A DNA stretch of 64,000 nucleotides from Rheum nobile (taxonomy: Eukaryota; Streptophyta; Magnoliopsida; Caryophyllales; Polygonaceae). Position 1 is the stretch's first letter. Every line of letters starts with the position of its first letter. The notes beneath the pieces are model-generated. The model searched no databases. It saw nothing but the letters and a program-made list of their open reading frames with translations, and had not been told where the DNA came from. Shown piece by piece: positions 1-10,648 of the stretch. The stretch is taken from the NCBI GenBank assembly GCA_027886185.1, contig WOAB01000041.1, forward strand, positions 62,001 through 126,000, read 5' to 3'. The position numbers were made by a program, and so were the translations under genes.

Positions 1-500
1 CAGAATCCTTCTAGGTTAGTCAACTACTTCAGCCAAGTCGTTCTCCAGCTTCCTTCTTCCGAGGTTCAACAATCTGGGCACTTGGGAACTGTCTCCTGGA
101 CAGCGACAGGTTCCATGTCCTGTCGCTTTCACCTTTCTCTATCCGAGGTCATATGTTCTAGGTGTCTTGTTGTTTTTCTCTGGACAATGGCAGACTTTTG
201 GAAGCTTCGCACAAGTCGTTTTTGACTTTCTTTTGTCTGAGGTTGGTGTTCCCAGATTTCTCGGGAATCGCAATATCGCATGCTGCGTTTCTGGGCACAC
301 CTGGGTTCCTTCCATTGTCTTGCTGCTTGGTTCTCTTGTTCTGTTTGGCTTCCATGCTTTCGGTATTTGTCCTGTGGTTCCTTAAATCACATCTTTGAGA
401 TAAAACATTAGTATCAAAATATTTATCATCTTCAAAAGTAGAGAAACTGAGGAAAGAAACTCTCAGTGGAACCGAAGTTCCAGAGTTCCGTTTCCTAACA
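1..500 (-). mobile_element. partial copia-type LTR (family H), minus strand
   Basis: Read on the minus strand from 500 downward, the sequence begins TGTTAGGAAACGGAACTC and continues with a line that closely parallels the first 120 bp of the family A LTR (the blocks around 'cctcagtttctctacttttgaagatgataaa' positions match A at 7255-7290 in order and spacing). It therefore looks like the 5' portion of an A-related LTR in opposite orientation, running off the left edge of the window. The open frames here are short and are not coding. I cannot tell whether it is a solo LTR or part of a longer element. Homology to A is visible only over about the first 120 bp from the LTR edge; the rest is assigned by continuity. 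Confidence 0.5.
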
Positions 501-1104
501 TACGCCATATTGTAGAGCATATGGGTTGTGAGAGAGATTTAATTAGGTTTTTTAGGATATATGGTTAAAGTTTTAGGGTTTGGGGTTTATGGTCTTATAG
601 AATTAAATACAAAATTTATGAGATTTGAATATTTGGGGAAGAAAAAGAGGTTTGCGCGCTGCTATATAGCACTAACCGGGTATTTTCATTAAACCCAGTT
701 AGATTTAATGAAAATTTTCGAATCCTTACCCGGTTTAAAAAAAACGGATCTCTTACGTAGAGCATAAATGTAAGCAAGTTTTTTTTTTTTAAAAAAAAAC
801 TATGCACTACCTCCTAGTGCCCAATTAGCGGTGCGAAATTTTTTCCTAGTTTTAATCATGTTTGAGTTCATGCTGTCCACTTGTGTTTATTGTTTAACTA
901 ATTAGATGCAATACTCGTTAATCGTTACTTTTCATCTCATATTAACGCATCAGGCCCATGATATAGACTCCACACCTAATATTTAGAAAATAAATTATTT
1001 ATCATTTGAGCTTGAAAATCCAATACGCTGCCCATTGTTTTTTTTAGCACCAAAAAAATCATTGGATTAAGTGGAAATATCAGAACACAGAATAGCATTC
1101 AGAA
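501..1104. other. unassigned AT-rich spacer
   Basis: No coding frame, LTR edge or recognisable element is visible between the minus-strand LTR start at 500 and the family A LTR fragment at 1105. The stretch holds homopolymer runs of T and A near 780-800 and an imperfect hairpin at 674-735 whose outer arms are AACCGGGTA and TACCCGGTT. It may be older flanking DNA or an unrecognised decayed repeat. Confidence 0.4.
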
Positions 1105-1243
1105 TGTTAGGATGTGAATCTTCAGGAACTATAATTCTCTTGAAAGTTCTCTCCTTCAGTTTTTCTAGTTTTGATAATGACAAACACTTTGCTATTAATG
1201 TTTTCATATGTGTAGCTGAACATGGAATTCAGGATTAGGAAAT
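1105..1243 (+). repeat. truncated 5' LTR fragment of family A unit 1
   Basis: The fragment starts TGTTAGGATGTGAA like the complete LTRs at 7218 and 23798 and matches their first ~135 bp with substitutions and a short insertion near 1130. It then jumps into gag. The join sits in AGGAAATG, a string present both in the LTR (about 7338-7345) and in the gag of unit 3 just before the first zinc knuckle (about 51461-51468). This looks like a deletion through microhomology that removed the rest of the LTR, the primer site and the Gag N-terminus. Confidence 0.85.
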
Positions 1244-2369
1244 GAGACATCTTGCTAAGAATTGTCCAAAGAACACAAATGAAGATGACAAGCCTATGAA
1301 GAAGAAAGCTCTTTTCGCTACCTTTGGAGATGACTCAGATGACTCTGATGGGGAACTGGATCTGAATGGAACCTCTGGAGGAAGGTGCTTAATGGCTAAA
1401 GAAGATTCAACTGAATCGGATGACTCTGAGGTATCTTCTTCTGACTTTACTAAATCTCTTCTTGAATGTGATAAGAAACAATTGATCAAGATCATTAAGA
1501 AACTTGGAAAGGAAAATAGTTCCCTTCAGGAAAAACTAGAAGAATGTGAAGATGAAATCTCATGTTTATCTACTGAAAATTCTGTTTGGAGCAAGAAACT
1601 GGATGAAACTGAAAAAATGCTTGCTAGTTCCTCTAGGAAATGTAACTCATGTATTACTAGAGAAAAGGAACCCATGCATGTTGATATTCCTGTTACTGCT
1701 CCTATCGACTTTGAAAAGAATACCTCTACCATGCTTCTTGAAATAATGAACAAACTTGATAATCTTACTGACTCTATCAATGAGAAAACTGTGTTTGTCA
1801 AGCAAAGATATGGTATTGGTTATTCTGGTAAGGAAGATTCTGAGGACACATACTCTGTCGAGAATGAGAAACTAAGAAGGGAACTGGTTGAAAAAAATGA
1901 AACTCTCAATTGTGCTCTTCAAACCTCTCGGGATAAAAACCAGTTCCTAGAAGAAAAGGTAAAGGTGCTAGAACAGAAGCCTAAAGGTAAGCAAACCTGG
2001 TTTGACGGACATAGTGCTCATAAGATGTACATTGACCAAGCTCAAGGAACTAAAGGTAAGAAAATTGACTTTGAGCAGAGAAAGCATGAAAGACCTTTTA
2101 GGCCTGGTCGTGGTAAGTATGGTCATGTTGTTTACAACCGTGTTTGTTGGCATTGTGGTAAAAATTGTCATTATATTCATGAATGCATTCATAAGAAAAG
2201 ACAAATTGAAGAAAGCTCTAAGAAAAGGAACTTGGAGCTAAATAAAAAGATGCATACTATTGTTGACCTGAATGATCCCTATTATTATGCTCCTGCTCCT
2301 AAACTACGTAGGAACTGTCAAACTAATTTACCCAGAAAAGCTAAGCTTGGCTGAGTTCAAAAAGCTTAA
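1242..2369 (+). pseudogene. gag: gag, C-terminal part (family A unit 1)
   Basis: This is the nucleocapsid half of a Sirevirus-type Gag, the structural protein that packages element RNA. The frame enters at the last part of the first CCHC knuckle (RHLAKNC, 1245-1265), then an acidic DDSDDSDGE stretch, a long charged coiled-coil-like region (about 1450-1990), and a complete second knuckle CWHCGKNCHYIHEC near 2146-2187. It ends with a lysine-rich tail, an in-frame TGA at 2352 (TGG in unit 3) and the natural TAA at 2367-2369. Unit 1 is the only A copy here whose second knuckle is intact; units 2 and 3 share a deletion there. The N-terminal half was lost in the LTR-gag deletion. Confidence 0.85.
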
Positions 2370-2375
2370 GTTCCC

Positions 2376-2392
2376 TTGTGTAGGACGAAGTG
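2376..2392 (+). other. acceptor-like site at gag/pol junction (A unit 1)
   Basis: TTCCCTTGTGTAG is followed by GACGAAGTGAGG, which opens the pol frame 14 nt after the gag stop. Gag is in frame 0 and pol in frame 2 (start coordinate modulo 3). Equivalent pyrimidine-rich, AG-terminated sequences precede pol in B (12748), F (56998) and C (43256, minus). A splice acceptor is one reading; a conserved protein-coding EV(R/S) start is another explanation for the downstream part only. Confidence 0.5.
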
Positions 2393-5300
2393 AGGCGACA
2401 AGACAAATGGTACATTGATAGTGGTTGCTCATGCCATATGACCGGAAACAGCAGCAAAATGTCCTCACTTTAGCAACACCGTACCGCGGAGGAAATATTT
2501 CTTTCGGGGATAAAAGAAAAGGAGTAATCTGTGGAGTTGGTAATGTGAATCTTACAGATCACAACAAGGTACGTAATGTTCACCTTGTTGAAAATTTAGG
2601 TTTTGATCTAATAAGTGTGTCACAGCTGTGTGATCAAGGAGGGATTGAGGTTCGCTTTACCTCTAAGGAATGCTTTGTGGAAGATAATCAGTAAAAAATG
2701 ATCTTAAAGGGAAAAAGGTTTTAAAATGTCTATGTTATTGATCCAAAATTTGTTCCCAAAGAGAAGTTGTGTCTTTCGTCAATCGAAGATCAGACGAATC
2801 TATGGCATCAATGACTGGGTCATGCAAGCATCAAGCTAATCCACAAGCTACATCAAAAGGAACTGGTCTGTGGCCTTTCCAAAATCAATGCTGAAAAGTC
2901 AGATATCTGTTCTGAATGTGTTCAAGGGAAACATGTTTGTAGTTCCTTCAAGTCCAAAACAGTGGTAAGTTCCTCTAAACCTTTGGAACTCATTCACATG
3001 GATCTCTGTGGTCCCATGTGAGTTCAAAGTATTGGTGGTAACAGGTACATTCTGGTACTTGTTGATGATTTTTCTAGATTCACTTGGACATTATTCATAA
3101 AATCTAAAAGTAAAGTCTTTGAAAGGTTAAGAGAGTTAGTTCCCTTACTTGAAAAATCTTTGAATGTATCTCTTCGTGCTATTCATTACGATCATGGTAC
3201 TGAGTTCGAGAATGGAGACTTTCTAACCTTTTGCAGGGAACATGGAGTTGATCACAACTTCTCGGCTCCCTACACTCCACAGCAGAACGGAGTTATCGAG
3301 AGAAAGAATAGGACTTTGGAAGATATGGCTCGCACCATGCTCATCTCGAGTGGTCTTTCTCAGTCCTTCTGGACATAAGATGTCAATGCAGCGTGCTATA
3401 TTTTGAATAGGGCAATGCTGCGCCCTATGCTTGAGAAGACGTCTTATGAGTTACTTAGAGGCAGAGTTCCCAACATCTCTCATCTACGAATCTTTGGCTG
3501 CAAGTGTTTTGTTCTCAATAATGGTAAAGACAATCTGGGGAAGTTTGATCCACGAAGTGATGAAGGAATCTTCATTGGGTATGCTTCCAATAGCAAAGCA
3601 TACAAGGTCTTCAACAAACGGACTAAAAAGGTATAGGAAAGAATTCATGTTATTTTCAATGAAAAATTGCCTTTAAAGTCTGTGCAGGATCCCTCAGTTC
3701 CTTCGGAAGATCCTTTCCAAAGGCCAAATGAAGACTCAGATGATGAAGCTCCCTCCAAGCATAACTCCTATCCCAACATGTCTGGTCCTTCTCCGCCCAT
3801 AGTTCCCTCAACTGTGGTTGATCCAAATCCTGCAACATCTCCAGATAGCATCCTAGTTCCCTCCGATCCTCAAGACGATGTTGTTGTCCCAGTTCCCTCC
3901 ATTCCTCAAACTGATGAGGATGCTCCTGCTCTGATGGCTGATCCTGCTGCGGCTTCTTCCTCGGCTGCTGTATCCATTGATGTTGAAGCTCCGGGAACTG
4001 ATTTGATCATTCCTAACAGAGACAAAAGAACTCTCAAGCATCCAGTCAAGTATGGATTTGAGGATATGATCTATTGTGCTTTCAATGCATTCTAGTCTCT
4101 TATAGAACCAAAGAACATCATGGAGGCTCTGAAAGATGCTGACTGGATCCAAGCCATACAAGAGGAACTTCACCAGTTCGAAAGGAACAAAGTTTGGAGA
4201 CTAGTTCATTGTCCTCAAAACAGACACATCATAGGAACTAGGTGGGTGTTTTGTAACAAGTTGGATGATTCTGGTGCAGTGTCAAGAAACAAGGCTCACT
4301 TGGTAGCTGAAGGCAATCAACAGGAAGAAATTGAATATGATGAGACCTTTGCTCTTGTGGCAAGATTGGAGGCCATCCGTTTACTCATCGCGTATGCCTC
4401 TCACAAAGGTTTTAAGTTGTTCCAAATGGACGTCAAGACTGCTTTTCTCAATGGAATTATTCAAGAAGAGGTATATGTCAAGCAACCTCTAGGATTCGAA
4501 GATGATGATCACCCTGACCATGTCTACTTTCTGGACAAGGCTCTTTATGGTCTTAAGCAAGCTCCTCGAGCTTGGTATGATCGTCTTGCCGAGTTCCTAA
4601 CAGCCAATGGTTATCGACGTGGTGTGATCGACAAAACTCTCTTCATCCTGGAAGTCAAGGGTGAGATTTTTGTGGTCCAAGTATATGTTGATGACATTAT
4701 TTTTGGTTCCACTAACTTGGCTCTTGTAGAAAAGTTCAAAATTCTAATAAGCAGCGAGTTTGAAATGAGTATGATTGGGGAACTATCCTTCTTCCTGGGA
4801 TTGCAAGTTATTCAGAAGGATGATGGCATTCAAATCCATCAACATAAATCTCTTAAGGAACTCCTAAAGAAGTTCAAAATGGATTCTAGCAAAGCCATCT
4901 CGACCCCCATCTCCCCAGCCTCTCGTCTCACTGCAGATCATTCAGGACAGAAAGTGGAAGAACAATTATATTGAGGCATGATTGGTTCCTTGATGTATCT
5001 AGCTGCTAGTAGACCAGATATTGTGTTTTCTGTTTGCTTATGTGCCAGGTTTCTAGCCGATCCAAGGGAATCTCACTTATCTGAAGTGAAGCGCATATTT
5101 CGCTATCTCAAGGGAACTGACGATCTTTGTCTTTGGTATCCCAAGAATTGCCACTTCAATCTTCTTGGATATACAGATGCTGACTATGCAGGCTACTTGG
5201 TTGATCGGAAGAGCACGTCTGGCATGGCCCAGTTCCTTGGCCGATGCTTGGTCTCTTAGGGCTCAAAGAAGCAGAATTCAGTTTCTCTCTCAACCACTGA

Positions 5301-5628
5301 AGCTGAATACATTACAGTTGTCGCCTGTTGTTCCCAATTTATGTGGCTCAAGCAACAACTTGCAGACTTTGGTATGTCTTTTGGTCCTCTTAAGATTATT
5401 TGTGATAATACTAGTGCAATCAATATCTCAAAGAATCATGTGCATCACACTAGGACCAAGCATATAGATATTATGCATCATTTCTTGCGTGATCATATTG
5501 AAAAAGGGAACATTCTGCTAGAACATTGTAGGACTGAAGATCAAATTGCCGATATATTCACCAAAGCATTAAATCGAGAACCTTTTGAGTCCTTAAGGTT
5601 ACTTCTATGAATGATTTCCCTAAACTAG
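2384..5628 (+). pseudogene. pol: pol: protease, integrase, RT, RNase H (family A unit 1)
   Basis: The domains stand in Ty1/copia order: aspartic protease WYIDSGCSCHMTG (2408-2446), GAG-pre-integrase zinc region (about 2800-2935), integrase core with MDLCGP, DHGTEFEN and PQQNGVIERKN supplying D, D and E (about 2998-3310), an acidic proline-rich linker (3670-4020), reverse transcriptase from EALKDADW (4123) with YVDD at 4684-4695, and RNase H with ADYAGYLVDRKSTSG (about 5175) and DNTSAINISKN (about 5404). Stops include a TAG near 2452, TAA after 2691, TGA 3019, TAA 3376, TAG near 3634, TAG near 4093, TGA 4972, TAG 5257 and TGA 5608; several look like C-to-T changes in CAG or CGA. Unit 1 and unit 2 share some of these (TGA 3019/19768, TGA 4972/21568), so they descend from one damaged copy. 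RT is full length, unlike in B and F. Confidence 0.92.
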
Positions 5629-5836
5629 TAGATCCAGTTGCTCTTACTAGTTCCCTTGCTTTGACTAGATTTGATCTTTTCTATGATTTCATTGACAATA
5701 TTGATGATATTTGATCTTGTAATGACCTCACATGTCCTGTAATATTTGTTCTAAAGCATGTTCTTAACACTCTTGCATGATCTCATGATTTTATGATCTG
5801 ATTAGAACTTGATTACATCTCTTTGTTGGCCTCAAA

Positions 5837-5892
5837 GTAGTCGATTTGATCTTTTCTATCCATCATAATAAGCCGAAATGATAATTGACTAC
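5837..5892 (+). other. conserved post-pol stem-loop H1 (A unit 1)
   Basis: Arms GTAGTCGATT (5837-5846) and AATTGACTAC (5883-5892) pair over 10 bp with one G-U, enclosing 36 nt that end in ATAAGCCGAAATGAT. The equivalent position in B, C, F and A unit 2 has the same geometry with different arm sequences that still pair. Confidence 0.75.
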
Positions 5893-5919
5893 AAACCGTC
5901 CTACGCCTGACTGCATTGC

Positions 5920-5963
5920 ATAATTCCTTATGATCCATCTTTAAGTCCACAACTGGGAATTAT
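5920..5963 (+). other. second post-pol inverted repeat H2 (A unit 1)
   Basis: ATAATTCC (5920-5927) and GGAATTAT (5956-5963) are perfect 8-bp arms 28 nt apart. The right arm follows TCCACAACTGG, a motif also present after H1 in B and C. In B the arms read AGTTCCC and GGGAACT at the equivalent place; pairing is weak in C and F. Confidence 0.5.
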
Positions 5964-6348
5964 CTTTGTGGTGTCAAATTGCCAACCTTATTTTCTTGAT
6001 AATATGTATTTTTTCTTGAGTGTTGCTTGGTTCCCTACATAAATGTACCCATATCCATCCTACTCCGTGTCAATAATACTGAGCAAAGGAACTGGAAATC
6101 GCTCTCCAACGGCCAAAATTCAAATCTGTTGGTTCGGCGCTGCTTACCGAGGACAGTTAATGTGAATCTAGACGTTTGTGCCTCTGCAATCTCTGGCTGA
6201 TTTGGATCCGATTGATGTGATATTTTTTGAAGCAGTTTTCTGAGGAGATTTTGAGTTCCTTTAAATACTGAAGATTTTGTGGCCGTTTAGATGATGATCT
6301 GAGTTCCCTTATCCGCACTTGATCAAGAAGATTCTCTCTCACCTTGGT

Positions 6349-6716
6349 CTTTATCCGAGTGGTATCGAGGAAACTCCATTTTATCGGTTCCTTACCATGA
6401 CTACTGTTGGGCGGCTGCATCATAAAGCTCATGTGGATGAGGAGTCTGAGGAAGAGAAGGGAAAATAGGAAACTCAGCCTGGGCCGTCTGCTCACCGCCT
6501 GTCCCTGACACTCATGTGATTCTAGAGAGTATGGGGCGAATTGGGCATGCCCTGCTTGACAGATTCAACCATGTCGCTTCTTCTGTTGAGAAGGGTAACA
6601 ACTTCACCAATGAGATGGTGGTGGAGTTATGGAAGACCTATGCTGCTCTGGTAAAGGAAACTGCAAAGCTGGTGGACAAGAAGGTCGCTGAGGAAGCAGC
6701 GAAGGCCAAGGAGTAG
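6349..6716 (+). pseudogene. accessory ORF remnant, C-terminal coiled coil (A unit 1)
   Basis: Only the end of the post-pol accessory ORF survives. The open part from 6516 encodes about 66 residues rich in alternating hydrophobic and charged positions (motif VELWKTYAALVKETAKLV), ending in KKVAEEAAKAKE and TAG at 6714. The stretch before it (6349-6515) continues in broken frames. In B, C and F the corresponding ORF is 460-560 codons with a globular middle domain; that domain is missing here, so a large deletion must have occurred. Unit 2 keeps a slightly longer version at 23029-23313. Function is unknown. Confidence 0.6.
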
Positions 6717-6984
6717 TTTTCTTAGTTCCCTACTCAGATGACACGGAGCTCTTAGTTCCCTTAGGACCCCACTTCCATATTATGATCCTTTTTGTGTGTC
6801 TCTGAGTGTTATCTTTTTTTATATGTTATCTATGTTCTTCTTATGTTAATGAAATATTTTGATTTCCTTGTGTTGTTAAATCCTGCTTCCAACTCTTATT
6901 ACGGTGCCATTTCTCTAGAGTTCAGCATAAGTCATTGGTTCTCTCTAAATTTTCTGTGCTTATCATCTAACTGTTTCTTTTCGA

Positions 6985-7217
6985 TGATGTCAAAAGGGGG
7001 AATGAACTCTGCAACTTGGAACTAATAGGATGAAAAGAACTCTGAACTGGTTGTTCTCTTAAGGGAGAATTCAGGTTCCGGGTTATTTATTGAGGGGGAA
7101 TATGCAATTCACTAATGATCATTCTACATCTAGCTTTGCTTGTCTTCCTCATATCATTCATGCCTATTATAGATATGCCAGGTTCTACTTGTTTGTCATC
7201 ATCAAAAAGGGAGAAAT
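6985..7217 (+). other. multiple polypurine tracts before LTR (A unit 1)
   Basis: Purine runs AAAAGGGGGAA (about 6993), AAGGGAGAA (7060), GAGGGGGAA (7091) and AAAAAGGGAGAAA immediately before the LTR (about 7204-7216) precede 7218. The last one is the normal position of the plus-strand primer. Repeated polypurine tracts upstream of the 3' LTR are a reported Sirevirus trait. A 500-bp stretch from 6717 holds no gene. Confidence 0.75.
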
Positions 7218-8053
7218 TGTTAGGATGTGAACTTTCATGAACTCTAGTTCCCTCCTTCGGTTTTCCTAGTTTTGACGATGACAAACACTTTGCTATTAAT
7301 GTTTCCATATGTCTAGCTGAACAGGGAACTCAGTATCAGGAAATGCAGAATAGAGACCAAGACGCCAGAATTGGGATCTGGCACATGAACTGAAAAATGA
7401 TGAAGCCGCGCTAGCTGGAAAGAGATATCAAGAGCGGTGGCTGCCTTATTAGGGTAGATCTTGATATTAGAGAGAGAAGATAATGATATCCATGTTTCCA
7501 TATTGTTAGGGTATTATTTGTATATCTTTTATGGAAACAAAATATGTAAAAATCGCAAAGGATAATATTTGGTAACAAATGTTATCTTTTTCGATTTATT
7601 TTTGGTTATTTTATTTGTACAAATCAACCAGTTGTAGATCATGATTTTGTACGGTTGAGATGTATAAATAAAGTAATCAAGCTCTCTCTCATTTACACAC
7701 TTATTCACTCATTGTTGAAGGTGAAGAAAACATAGCTTGTTCTTGTGAGAAGAACTGTGTAAGTCACTTGCTTTTTGTGCTTGATTAGGTCGAACTAGGT
7801 AAAGAGTCTTAAGTGTGTCTTAAGTCTTTAATATGTGTGTTCTATTCTAATTGATTCTAATCGAAGCTTAATAAAAAAAGTAGACTTTGAAATCCTCTTG
7901 AAAGGGAGGTAGTGGGTTTTATCATGGATAACTATTTGGTTATCAAATGTTCCTACTCTAAGGAACTGGTCTTGGATCTGTGTTATTACACATTCCACTA
8001 CTAAGGAACTGAACTCTCAGTTCCCTTTGATTTCTAACACGTGCGATCCTACA
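7218..8053 (+). repeat. complete LTR shared by family A units 1 and 2
   Basis: The 836-bp LTR starts TGTTAGGATG and ends GATCCTACA. It serves as 3' LTR of unit 1 (polypurine tract immediately upstream) and 5' LTR of unit 2 (primer site 3 nt downstream). It holds a palindrome GATAATATTT-GGTAAC-AAATGTTATC at 7561-7586, a TATA box TATAAATA at 7663-7670, a donor-like GTAAGT at 7759-7764, and a terminal hairpin with arms GGAACTGA (8005-8012) and TCAGTTCC (8017-8024). The TATA box implies a transcript start near 7695, giving a short leader before the donor-like site. The LTR at 23798 is a close copy. Confidence 0.9.
7663..7670 (+). promoter_or_regulatory. LTR TATA box (family A)
   Basis: TATAAATA lies 96 nt upstream of the donor-like GTAAGT. 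The same spacing class (83-109 nt) recurs in the LTRs of B (10194), C (45682, minus), F (54470) and G (63884), which supports it as the element promoter. Confidence 0.7.
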
Positions 8054-8055
8054 AT

Positions 8056-8067
8056 TGGTATCAGAGC
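8056..8067 (+). other. primer-binding site, Met-tRNA type (family A unit 2)
   Basis: TGGTATCAGAGC is complementary to the 3' end of plant initiator Met-tRNA and starts 3 nt after the LTR end. It is the usual primer site for minus-strand DNA synthesis in plant copia elements. Confidence 0.92.
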
Positions 8068-8104
8068 GGGCGCTCTAGATTTGTGTTAGTTTACAAATTT
8101 CAGG

Positions 8105-9749
8105 ATGTCTAGTTCAAGTGAATTCGATTTGGGAATCTCAATCAACAAGCCTCACATCCGAAAGAAGGGAGAAGAAGAATGGTGGGAGAAATGCATGACA
8201 AACCACATTCAAACCATTGACTATCAGTGCTGACGCGTGATTGAAAATGGTGATGGCGTTGTTTCTGCGGATCTGGCTGAAGCAGATTGGAAGCCTGAGT
8301 ACTACACCATCAAGGAAAATAATGCTAAGGCTCGTCAACTCATTCTCAATGGGTTGACAAGAGAAGACATGTATAAGGTGATAGGAATTGAAACCGCCAA
8401 AGGCATCTGGAAAGCTCTCAAGGAGATGCATGAAGAAAGTGAGGACTCAAAAAGAGCAGAAAGTTTGCTCTAGAAAGAGAGTACCATACTTTTGAGATGT
8501 TGGAAACAAAAAACATTTCTGAGTACCACTCGCGTTTCACAAGACTTGTCACCGAACTCAACAATGTTGATGTCAAACTTGATGAGTGGTCCAAATCTCT
8601 CGTCATCATCAATGGACTCAACTCAAAGTTCAACCTCATCAAGAGAGTCCTAAAGACTACCCCTGGTATTCAAGGTCTTCCCTTAACTCAGATCACAGGG
8701 ACACTTGAATTTGAAGAAAGGGAGGCTCTCAAAACAAGTTTTGCCAAGAAGATGGAGAAGAGAATCACCTTAAAAATCTCAAAGGCCTTCACAAGATTGG
8801 AAATGGAGGAAAAAAACTCAGATATTGAAGAAGAAGAAGACGCGATGACATCTCTTGTCACTAAGCACATCAAGAAGCACTTCATCAAGGGAAAATTCAA
8901 GAAATCCTTTAAGAAGAGATCTCTCTCAAAGTACGCTTGTTATCAATGCAAGGAAAGGGGACATCTTGTTAAGAATTGTCCAAAGAACACAAATGAAGAT
9001 GACAAGCCTATGAAGAAGAAAGCTCTTTTCGCTACCTTTGGAGATGACTCAGATGACTCTGATGGGGAACTGGATCTGAATGGAACCTCTAGAGGAAGGT
9101 GCTTAATGGCTAAAGAAGATTCAACTGAATCGGATGACTCTGAGGTATCTTCTTATGACTTTACTAAATCTCTTCTTGAATGTGATAAGAAATAATTGAT
9201 CAAGATCATTAAGAAACTTGGTAAGGAAACTAGTTCCCTTCAGGAAAAACTAGAAGAATGTGAAGATGAAATCTCATGTTTATCTATTGAAAATTCTGTT
9301 TGGAGCAAGAAACTGGATGAAACTGAAAAAATGCTTGCTAGTTCCTCTAGGAAATGTGACTCATGCATTACTAGAGAAAAGGAACCCATGCATGTTGATA
9401 TTCCTGTTGCTGCTCCTACCGACTCTGAAAAGAATAGCTCTACCATGCTTCTTGAAATAATGAACAAACTTGATAATCTTACTGACTCTATCAATGAGAA
9501 AATTGTGAATCAAACTATGTTTGTCAAGCAAAGATATAGTATTGGTTATTCTGGTAAGGAAGATTCTGAGGACACATGCTCTGGCGAGAATGAGAAACTA
9601 AGAAGGGAACTGGTTGAAAAAAATGAAACTCTCAATTGTGCTCTTCAAACCTGTTGGGATAAAAACCAGTTCCTGGAAGAAAAGGTAAAGGTGCTAGAAC
9701 AGAAGCCTAAAGGTAAGCAAACCTGGTTTGACGGACATAGTGCTCATAA
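8105..9749 (+). pseudogene. gag: gag (family A unit 2), part before element B
   Basis: The start ATG at 8105 follows the primer site by 37 nt and is preceded by an acceptor-like AAATTTCAG. The N-terminal domain is the UBN2-like retrotransposon Gag region (EWWEKCM, WKPEYY, AKGIWKALKEMHE, YHSRFTRLV, DEWSKSLVIINGL). The first knuckle CYQCKERGHLVKNC is at 8938-8979, followed by an acidic segment and the coiled-coil-like region to the B insertion. Lesions are TGA at 8231, a one-base deletion near 8444 relative to unit 3, and TAA at 9193 (CAA in units 1 and 3). The C-terminal part continues at 18861. Confidence 0.88.
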
Positions 9750-9754
9750 GATGT
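9750..9754 (+). repeat. target-site duplication of B, left copy
   Basis: GATGT here and at 18856-18860 flank element B exactly. The uninterrupted sequence is visible in unit 1 at 2024-2036, confirming the duplication. Confidence 0.95.
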
Positions 9755-10593
9755 TGTTGGAATGGAACTTTTGGAACGTCAGTTCCCATGAAGTTCCCTT
9801 CCTCTGTTTCTCTTGTTTAGACGATGACAAACACTTGAAATTAATTGGCTTTTCTAATATTTGATCTGCAGCTGAAAAGATAAGGGAACCAAGTCCAAAG
9901 AGAGCGAAGATCAAGATCGAGGGAACTGGATGGGAACCGCATCTGCGTATCTCCAACGATATCCACAGAATCTGGGTGAAGATTTTTTTACCAAAGATAG
10001 ACGCGTCCAGAAGAATATCTTAGGCGTCAGAATACACATAGATTATCTTTATACGATTGTGTATATTGTAAATCGGTTAAGGATATATTTCATATCTTAT
10101 CTTGGTAGGAGATGAAATATCAGATCCTGGATTTATGGAATGTGTTTGTTCAAAGAATATCTCGTCTGAGATCTTTCCTTGACAAATATATTGTATAAAT
10201 TCATGATGCTGTTAGTATGTTCGTCTTATGCATTTTCACGAGCTTGAGTGTGCATCAGTGAGACAAAGAAGAAGAAGAAGTGTTCTTGCTTAAGAACTTG
10301 AAGTAAGTCTGTTGTTTACTAATCTGTGATTTCTAGGGAACTAGGTTTAGTCTTAGTGAAGGAGACTGAAATCGTGAAAGTTCTGAGGTTGTAATCGCAT
10401 ATTAATAAACAAGTAGACTGTTTGAAATCCTCGAAAGAGGGGTGGTTTTTATCCTAGATAACTAGTTGGTTATCAAGGGTTTCCACCTTAAGTGATTTGT
10501 TCTTGTCATCGTACTTGTCCTATATTCCGCTGCCCATAGGAACTGAACACATTTGTGTCTCAGTTCCCTTGATACTAACGCATAGATCCTACA
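9755..10593 (+). repeat. 5' LTR of B
   Basis: The LTR starts TGTTGGAATGG and ends GATCCTACA. It carries inverted arms ATATTTCAT (10085-10093) and ATGAAATAT (10112-10120), a TATA box TATAAAT at 10194-10200, donor-like GTAAGT at 10303-10308, and a terminal hairpin with arms GGAACTGA (10539-10546) and TCAGTTCC (10560-10567). The TATA-to-donor distance is 109 nt. Confidence 0.93.
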
Positions 10594-10595
10594 AT

Positions 10596-10607
10596 TGGTA
10601 TCAGAGC
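10596..10607 (+). other. primer-binding site (B)
   Basis: TGGTATCAGAGC, Met-tRNA type, 2 nt after the LTR end. Confidence 0.93.
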
Positions 10608-10648
10608 TAGTGCTCTAGATTGTGTGTTTACTTAAGCAGGTTGTCAAG

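Larger units (their letters stand above)
5629..6348 (+). other. post-pol non-coding zone (A unit 1)
   Basis: No coding frame. It contains the stem-loop at 5837-5892, a second inverted repeat at 5920-5963, and an A-rich stretch leading to the place where B, C and F carry an internal TATA box. The order of these pieces is the same in all four families. A weak TATA-like CTTTAAATAC lies near 6259. Confidence 0.7.
1105..8053 (+). mobile_element. family A unit 1: decayed Sirevirus-type Ty1/copia element
   Basis: Unit 1 consists of the first 139 bp of an LTR, a gag lacking its N-terminal half, a stop-ridden pol, a non-coding post-pol zone with a stem-loop, a remnant accessory ORF, multiple polypurine tracts and a complete LTR (7218-8053). 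The LTR is followed directly by a second primer-binding site and gag, so it is shared with unit 2. The RT signature, large Gag and post-pol ORF fit the Sirevirus lineage of Ty1/copia as known from plants. The element cannot be mobile by itself: the 5' LTR is truncated and pol carries at least eight stops. Confidence 0.9.

Noticed and set aside
162..520. Open frames on both strands near the left edge
   Set aside because: They overlap a minus-strand LTR, lack domains and have LTR-like base order; treated as non-coding.
674..735. Hairpin in the left spacer as a MITE
   Set aside because: Arms are short with a 14-nt asymmetry and no flanking duplication was found.
1526..1801. Antisense frames opposite gag in A, B and unit 3 (similar proteins at 9240-9494 and 51748-52002)
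   Set aside because: They recur only because gag recurs; they are mirror frames of the coiled-coil region without start context or independent conservation.
2056..2118. Splice donor GGTAAG inside gag as a general gag-pol splicing signal
   Set aside because: GGTAAGT is present at 2113 (A) and 12451 (B) in the GKY codons but absent from C and F, so not general.
8056..8067. tRNA gene fragments at the primer sites
   Set aside because: Only the 12-nt complement of the tRNA 3' end is present, as expected for a primer-binding site.
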